Program-made: the position numbers and the translations under genes
Notes under the pieces: model-generated
What the model was told of the DNA's origin: nothing
Database searches by the model: none
Seen by the model: only the letters and a program-made list of their open reading frames with translations
Source of the DNA: Brachynemurus nebulosus
Lineage: Eukaryota; Arthropoda; Insecta; Neuroptera; Myrmeleontidae
Assembly (NCBI GenBank): GCA_035578155.1
Contig: JAPWDM010000034.1
Coordinates: 2,296,501-2,360,500, forward strand
Length of the DNA stretch: 64,000 nt
Reading direction: 5' to 3'
In this document: piece after piece, positions 1 to 64,000 of the stretch
Position numbering within the stretch: the stretch's first letter is position 1
Layout of the letters: each line of letters opens with the position of its first letter

Positions 1-408
1 TAAGAGTGTGTCTTTAAAAATTACCACTGTTAACCCTAACGCTGACAGTTGTATATTAATCGACAAAGTATTTCCGCCTACCGACTGTCTGTCGATTGGT
101 CGACAAAATCATTAATGGTTTTGTTTTACTGTGCTAAAAGTTGTTATTAAAAATTGGTAAATTATTAGACATTTAACCACAGTATGCGACTACTATACCT
201 ACTGTATTCGACTTCTTTACTTATCTAGTTGGTTGTTGGGGTGGAGGTGGAGAGGGCGGAAGGTTTCATGCAGCCTAGGGGCGGCACGAAACTAAAATCG
301 GCCCTGAATTAATGATGGTGGGGGTCCAGCTTAATGTGGGCTTTTTAATGCATTTTATTTTCTAAATTTGTACAGCATATCGCTACAAAATTTTACAGCA
401 ACTAACGA
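1..408. other. Intergenic, no feature seen
   Basis: Downstream of the NFXL1 stop. A short purine-rich run (240-262) is the only notable feature. Confidence 0.5.
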
Positions 409-1330
409 GTAAAGGTCCCGAGGCCGAACCTATCGATTTTGATGAAACTTAAATATGTTGTAGAACACTAAAAACTAAGGGACACGTATTTTTTTTTATC
501 TGCGGAAAAACGGTTTAAAGGGGTGAAATCGCCCTCCAAAAATTGGGGTAAAAATTTAATTTTTCAAATATCTCGAAAACAGTAAGAGATAGAGCAAAAG
601 TTTAAATTGGCGATATTACTCTTTTTTAAAGAGCTATCTATCGATATGCAATTTGTTCAAATTGCATATCGATAGATTGCATATCAATTTTACCCACTAT
701 CAGTGTGTTAATAGCAAAAATTAGTGTATATAAACTAGTATGTAATTTAAGAGGGTGACTCACCCCCTCTGCAATGTTGCCCAAACTCAATTTTGAATTC
801 GAGAATTTCATTTATACGTTTTTCTAATTGTCTTAAGCTATTTTCCATGAAGAAGAACTTCTTGAAATACCCAAATTGTACGACTATTCGACAGTCACCC
901 TCTAGTTAACTACCCCTAGACTTAATATTAGGGCATTGAGCAAAAATAGGTCAATTAGATTTTTTGACGTAGATTTCAAATCTGTAAACAAAATTTTTAT
1001 ATTGTTTATTTTTCACCCCCTTTTTGCAAAATTAACCCCCAAATTTTAACCCCCAACCACCCCTGTTGATGTAATATGAACAAATTGCATATCAATAGAT
1101 AGCTCTTTAAAAAAGAGCAATATCGCCAATTTAAACTTTTGCTCTATCTCTTACTGTTTTCGAGATATTCGAAAAATTAAATTTTTACCCCAATTTTTGG
1201 AGGGCGATTTCATCCCTCCAAACTGTTTTTCCGCAGATAAAAAAAAAAAACGTGTCCCTTAGTTTTTAGTGTTCTACAATATATTTAAGTTTCATCGAAA
1301 TCGATAGGTCCGGCCTCGGGACCTTTACTT
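409..1330. mobile_element. Foldback element with 250-bp terminal inverted repeats
   Basis: Arms 409-659 and 1077-1330 start AGTAAAGGTCCCGAGGCCG and match over about 250 bp with few differences. No coding frame in the 420-bp centre. A diverged relative of one arm lies at 45590-45800. Confidence 0.85.
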
Positions 1331-1539
1331 GTAAGATCATGTGCATATATGTATATGATTATTGAAAATTAAATGTGAGGTATGAGGTAATATTGGTGAT
1401 GGCGTCTTCCCGGTTGGTTTCAAATTCATCTACCTACCAGTAAGAACAAAGTTGTTACCCAATATCCACTAGAGTAACTTGTAGTAACACAGATTCGTCT
1501 TTGTCACTTAATTTTACATCTTAATTGTTCAAATATGCC

Positions 1540-1660
1540 GGTGTGTCCACCACTTGTGTTCAAGGACGAATTTTTATTGTCACAGTCCGCTATGTGGCAC
1601 TGAAGTACAGTGGAACTTTCAAATATGTATTACTAATTTACAGGAAGGAACAAATATACA
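1540..1660 (+). repeat. 120-bp dispersed repeat, forward copy
   Basis: TTCAAGGACGAATTTTTATT and GTCACAGTCCGCTATGTGG match 12275-12400 in inverse orientation. Confidence 0.7.
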
Positions 1661-2029
1661 TAAGATAAAATTGGAGTGACAAAATAAAAAAAAAAGAAGC
1701 AAGAATACGAAGATATAAGTTTATTTAAAATAACAAATAACCCAAAGCCTACAAGTACTTTTCGTAGATTATATTGTACAACAGCGACTGTAAGCGATAT
1801 GTCTTCTCTATAAAAGATTGGTAATTATGCACTTACGATGTGCATTAGAAATGTATATTTTTTTAATTTTAAATGAAACTAGAGACAAAAATAACAGATT
1901 CTACGTTTTTATTTTTTTGTGGACTCCTTGATAAATAATTAAAATATTGATTTAAAATTGTCGTCTGATTCTGATTTTTCATATATGTGTGAGCGTTCTA
2001 TGTATGTGTATGTGTTACTACATGCATGA

Positions 2030-3016
2030 CAATCGGTCGGTTAGTTTATTTTTAATACTTTTGGATCCCAGGGACCCTGGCAGACCTTACATAACGGAAT
2101 CTATATTTATCTAAAACAGTTTCGCTCTGTAACAGTGAAAAAATTTTCAAAATCGATCAGGCAGTTTATTTTTGACACTTTTGGGTCCTATGGACCCAGG
2201 CGGACCTTACATAACGTAATCGATATTTATCTAAAATAGTTTAGCTCTGTAACAGTGAAAAAATTTTCAAAATCGGTCAGTTAGTTTATTTTTGACACTT
2301 TTGGGTCCTGTGGACCCTGGCGGACCTTACATAATGTATTCTAAATCTATCTAAAATAGTTTAGCTCTGTAACAGTGAAGAAATTTTTAAAACTGGTCGT
2401 TTAGTTTATTTTTTACAATTATGGGATCAATAAATCCTGGCGAAACTCATACAACTCTAGTACTCTAACAGTAAGAAAAGGGTTCTAAGGATCTCATATA
2501 ACTTATGGCAGTCCGTAAGCTTCTTGCGGACATCATTTAATTAATTAATTCAAATACTTTAACTTACTAACTGTGAAAAAATTTTTAAAATCGATTGGTT
2601 AATTAATTTCTGGCCTTCTTAGGTCCCGAAAACCTTGACCTCACATAAAATACCTTAAATCCATTTGAAATGGTTTAATTTTTTAACATTATTAATTATT
2701 AGTGAAAAAATTTTCAAAATCGATTCAAAATATTTTTCCGTGCATACATATGTACATTATACATATTTTGTTTTGTTTCATATATTTAATAATATTATAT
2801 CATAACATAATCTTCAATTTCTTGTTTACTTAAAAATTCAATAAAAAAAAAAAATTCTTCATTACATTAGCTTAGAAAATCTGTTTAATTTACATTTTTT
2901 AACATGAGATAGAACCATGCTAATTATAATGCAATAAATGAGAAACAAAACTCTATACATGTATGTGTGTTATCACACATGGGTGTGAATATACTTCACT
3001 TGTTCTCACAAAATTC

Positions 3017-3092
<76 letters not shown>

Positions 3093-3222
3093 TTTAGTGA
3101 ATATCATTTTCGTATTCTAGGGACCTCAAAACACATTTCTGTTATGATCCCGGGCTTAGGTCCCGTCATGACACCTGCTGTAATAGCGTATTTCCAGTTT
3201 CACTTTTGGAAATTCGCTTAAA
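2030..3222 (+). mobile_element. R1 composite element, partial copy
   Basis: Units start near 2041, 2161, 2281 and 2401, an exact 120-bp period, each with TTAGTTTATTTTT and AACAGTGAAAAAATTTT. Decayed units continue to about 2730. A spacer, a (TA)n tract (3020-3089) and the conserved right part (AAATTTTAGTGAATATCATT to GAAATTCGCTTA) follow. The 120-codon-scale IYIYIY frame across the TA tract is not a gene. Confidence 0.8.
3020..3089. repeat. (TA)n microsatellite in R1
   Basis: About 70 bp of uninterrupted TA located at the conserved R1 position before AAATTTTAGTGAATATC. Confidence 0.95.
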
Positions 3223-4769
3223 GTAGGTAACTTTGAACGACTGTATCTCAGCCGGTTGTTATCGAAAATAGTTTTATCGGTCACCATTCTGACGGGAATT
3301 ACATCAGCTTTCTTTTTTGTGAACCAATCCCTATACCTAAATTCACTCAGAAAAAAGTACTACTCAAAAATTTAAAAAAAAAGAAAAATTGAAAAATTTA
3401 AGCTTTTCTTTAAATAGTTTTTTGTTGAGAAAAAAGTTTTTTGAGTTCATAAAGTGCCATTTCGATAGGAAATTTAATTCTCTACAAAAAATCATATCAT
3501 GTATATTTACGACAAATGCATAGTTTTTGAGTTATAGTTAAAAAACGTAAGCGTCGATAAGTTGACGCCGTTCGTAAAAACGCACGCCTAAATTTAATAG
3601 CACTTTGTGAATTTATCATCTTTGGGGTACAATTGAACATATGAAACAATAAAACACCTGTTACGAATTAGTTCCTTATTCAACTACATAGTCAATAGCC
3701 TAATAAAACACACATTAAACTCTGTTTTAAGTTGATATTGTTAATTACAATAAACATACATTATCATCAGACTTACTTTACTTTCCACAAAAAATATAGC
3801 AAAAACATAAAAATCAAAATAAAAAAATCTAACGTGGTAGAACATTTTTTACTCTTTTTTTCATAATCAATATTCCAAAATCTATAAGAAGGTTCGCTTC
3901 AACTTGATGGGGGAATATTCTGATGTTGATCTGTTACAATTAAAAATTTTGCAAATTTTTTAATCTCTTTTTTTTATAGTGAACATAAATGCTTTATAAA
4001 TGTACAATTGTACCTATGTAAGTACTTATTTTTAAGGAAAATACTTACCTATTTAAAAATTCTATAGGTAATAAATTACAGGATTGTGGTTTAGTAGACA
4101 ACTATACAAACATAGCAGCATACGAATACATACACACACCTAACACACAAATTAATGTGGCAAAAGAGATGGGAGATTAATATACCATAATTTGTTAATT
4201 TAATACATTTAATGCCATCTAACACAACAATCAGTAACTTGACGTGATACTACTATATATTAAATATACAAAGCTGGCAGTAAAAAGTCCGGCATTTTGA
4301 GACAAAAAAATTTTTCCATATGGTTTGTTTAAAAGCGTTAATCATATAAGAGTTAATAAATATTCTAACAATATTTATAACAACAAATATAACATCAATA
4401 AATATAGAAAAATTTTAAATCCAACCTTGTTTAACCCCCATTTTTATCAACACTTTAGTCACTTTTTTGGCTTCAATTTTATATACATTGTATATATTAT
4501 ACTTGTACTCCCTCTATTTCTTCAGTACTCCGAGGCTAGATATGACCTATAAGATTAATTTTAAGGTTATGATCTGACAGAAAAAACTGTGTATGATCTG
4601 CACTCGAAATCTTAAATAACTTTCACCTGAGAGCAAAAAAATTAACAAAACACTAAAAAATTTAAAATATCTTTTAGAATTTTTAAAAACTATATTTAAT
4701 GATAAAATTACTTTCACATAAAAAATAATGTACAAAATTAATTTAAATTCAAACTTAAATATTTAATTT
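3223..4769. other. NFXL1 3' flank, no gene seen
   Basis: AT-rich. Holds the likely 3' UTR next to 4769 and otherwise only low-complexity A/T tracts; frames of 60-75 codons here have no recognisable content. Confidence 0.5.
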
Positions 4770-62163
<57,394 letters not shown>

Positions 62164-62172
62164 TATTATCAA

Positions 62173-62643
62173 TTTTCATTAACATTAAATAACAAATTAG
62201 TATAATTTTCTATGTTTTGAACACCTTGAAGATCTTGTATAAATCGTACGTCTTGTACGTGTCGTACGTGTCGCGTGTCGCCGTACACGGGGTACACGGT
62301 AACTGTAATGACCGTGATGACCGTGGGGCGTGGTGACTGTACCTGCGGTACCTGCCGTACCTGCTGTACCTTAAAGTCCTTAATTACATATTAAACATTT
62401 TCGATTTATATTTTAAAAACTAACCTAACTTTTTTTAACCATTTTGTAACAATATTATTTTATTTATTATTTTAAACCTGACTATTTATAATTACTTAAT
62501 TAAATTATTACATATAGTTGCATATATTAATTAAATGCAATATGTAGCACAAAATATAATAACTAGTAAAATGATAATTTTATTAATTTTATATTTAATG
62601 TTACCTTACTTTTTATTTTATGTTTGGAAAACGGTTTGTATCT
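62173..62643 (-). promoter_or_regulatory. Probable NFXL1 5' UTR/promoter region, with a GC-rich GTAC cluster
   Basis: This is the space between the NFXL1 ATG and the divergent tRNA gene. Most of it is AT-rich, but 62235-62370 is clearly richer in GC and dense in GTACGT, CGTACACGG and GTACCTGC motifs. The position fits a core promoter or 5' UTR. No TATA box was assigned. Two out-of-frame ATGs (62185, 62179) open a short reading frame that overlaps the main start. Confidence 0.4.
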
Positions 62644-62762
62644 GTCAGGATGGCCGAGCGGTCTAAGGCGCCAGACTCAAGGTGTAATCCTTGCCTGTGT
62701 TTGCAGGTGTTGAGAAATTCTGGTCCTCTCTGAGGGCGTGGGTTCGAATCCCACTTCTGACA
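62644..62762 (+). tRNA. tRNA-Leu (CAA) with a 36-nt intron
   Basis: The acceptor stem GTCAGGA pairs with TTCTGAC, with discriminator A at 62762. The anticodon stem CCAGA pairs with TCTGG, and the loop reads CTCAAG+T, so the anticodon is CAA at 62678-62680. The intron is 62682-62717, immediately after position 37 as in nuclear tRNA introns. A long class-II variable arm (GTCCTCTCTGAGGGC region) and the B box GGTTCGAATCC are present. A T-run at about 62769 fits a Pol III terminator. Confidence 0.95.
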
Positions 62763-62768
62763 GTATAG

Positions 62769-62775
62769 TTTTTTT
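62769..62775 (+). terminator. Pol III T-run downstream of tRNA-Leu
   Basis: A run of seven T residues begins a few bases after the tRNA discriminator base, as expected for RNA polymerase III termination. Confidence 0.6.
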
Positions 62776-63106
62776 TATTTCCTATATTTTTAATACGGTA
62801 TTTTAACTCCTTTAGGACTAATGACGAGCTGAGCTCGTCATACAAATTTTTAGAAAAAATTCAACTGACGAGTGTGCATTGTCTTATATCGGTAACTGGA
62901 GGCTGTATAGTAAAGGGCGGTCATATTGTAAATAAATTAAGCAAAATGTACCAAACTTGCAATTATACTTATAGAGATATTAAATTTTTTATCTAAAAAA
63001 TTGGAATATATGGCGGTACTAAAGTGGTTAATCTACAAATCAATTAGTATTTTTTTTAATATTCACCAACAATAAGTTAGGCTGGTTAGGCTGTCTACAC
63101 AGTCAA

Positions 63107-63262
63107 TGAAATAAGGAATAAGAAGTATGTCATCTAGTGACGTTGAATGGAACTATAAGGAAATAAGAAATAAGGAGTATGTCATCTAGTGATGTTGAAT
63201 GGAACTATAAGGAAATAAGAAATAAGGAGTATGTCATCTAGTGATGTTGAGTGGAACTTGAA
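63107..63262 (+). repeat. 52-bp minisatellite, about three units
   Basis: GTATGTCATCTAGTGA at 63125, 63177 and 63229, exact 52-bp spacing, almost no sequence difference between units. Confidence 0.92.
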
Positions 63263-63639
63263 CGTAACTGGCGTAACTGGTCATAATAGATATATGTAGG
63301 TATTTTTTTACGTCAAAATTCGTGATTTGCAAATGCATACATAGAATTACTATTATTAATAAAAAACAAAAAGAATATTAAAAAAAAAATTATTGCCATG
63401 AAAAGTGTTTAAAATAGTGTAAAACATTGGTTAAATTGACCGTATTCCATTAGCAAAAATTTTACACAGTGCATGACACTGTGTTACACTGTGTCTACTT
63501 TTTTCACTAATGGAACATCAACTTTTATTGTGTTTCTGCAGAGGGCAGCATAGGCAAAGTTACTAGCATAGAACACTAGAAGCCAACTAACGTCAAAAAA
63601 GTGTAATTCGCTTGGAGTCATTTGTAGGCCTGTCACAGC

Positions 63640-63850
63640 TAAGTCATGTAGTCAGCCGCTGTCCGTCACCGAACACACAGTGCATTATATTACATTGTTA
63701 GACATTGTTAGTTGAACAGCACACATTTCTCTCTCTGGTAATACGTGTGGTGTAGTAGTATGTGTAAATACGCACACAGACGCAACCATTAAACCAATAC
63801 CACTGCAAACAGTGTGTATCTACACCAATAGAGTGGGGAGATTTACGTCA
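63640..63850 (+). repeat. Diverged 200-bp dispersed repeat, upstream copy
   Basis: Second copy of 57170-57375, outside the NFXL1 gene. Confidence 0.5.
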
Positions 63851-64000
63851 CAAACTCATTACAAGTGGAACAGAGACATAGACAATATCTAGTTTGACCC
63901 CTTGGTTACTAGATTTAAAAAAAAATAAATTCAGTCTGCTTGGTATGCTTTTTGAGATTCCCAATTACATGTATAATTTAAGTAAAAGCAGATAAAAGGT

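Noticed and set aside
2967..3221. Open frames encoding long Ile-Tyr runs, here and at 21435, 25667, 46968, 47685
   Set aside because: They are translations of (TA)n tracts with short flanks and have no other coding signal.
62663..62845. 60-codon frame over the tRNA gene
   Set aside because: Antisense reading of tRNA-Leu.

Overview
The window looks like intronic and flanking DNA from an AT-rich, repeat-rich arthropod nuclear genome, most likely an insect. Signs of this are spliceosomal introns of two size classes, an intron-containing tRNA gene, Tc1/mariner, pogo-like, hAT, Helitron and Penelope-type mobile DNA, long (TA)n arrays and no prokaryotic gene organisation. I lean weakly towards a hemipteran, but the sequence alone does not settle the order.

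One host protein gene dominates. An NF-X1-type zinc finger gene of the NFXL1 family lies on the minus strand from the ATG at 62163 to the TAA at 4772-4770. I rebuilt nine coding exons by matching the reading frame across GT-AG junctions and by family alignment. Together they give 2,529 coding nt and 842 residues: an acidic Ser/Glu N-terminus, a RING/PHD-like Cys/His domain, about ten NF-X1 repeats, a charged coiled coil and a C-terminal membrane segment. Four introns are 63-75 nt, two are intermediate (686 and 1,113 nt) and two are very large (25.6 and 27.2 kb). A tRNA-Leu(CAA) gene with a 36-nt intron lies about 0.5 kb upstream on the opposite strand.

Almost everything else is mobile DNA inside the two giant introns. 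Identifiable items are: a Tc1-type (DD34E) element at 24106-25707 with a frameshift and a nonsense codon; a second TA-flanked transposon at 21614-24089 in the same TA array; pogo-like MITEs (59596-59944, 12995-13324, 32456-32786); hAT-type MITEs with clean 8-bp duplications (14276-15313, 46570-46841); a Helitron at 9237-10257 plus several copies of another Helitron-like family; a Penelope GIY-YIG fragment near 37.4-37.9 kb; and a 5'-truncated ORF at 58412-59359 with a PIN/XPG-like acidic motif and a cysteine-rich CXC tail.

The most distinctive family, called R1 here, joins 120-bp tandem repeats, a spacer, a long (TA)n tract and ends carrying an inverted AGCGAATTTC motif. It occurs in full or part at six places. 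Several nested insertions can be ordered in time because an uninterrupted paralogous copy is also in the window. I found no CRISPR array, rRNA gene or bacterial-type operon, and no clearly new cellular system. The best leads are the R1 family, the TA-array nesting, the 58.4 kb ORF and the structure of the NFXL1 gene.
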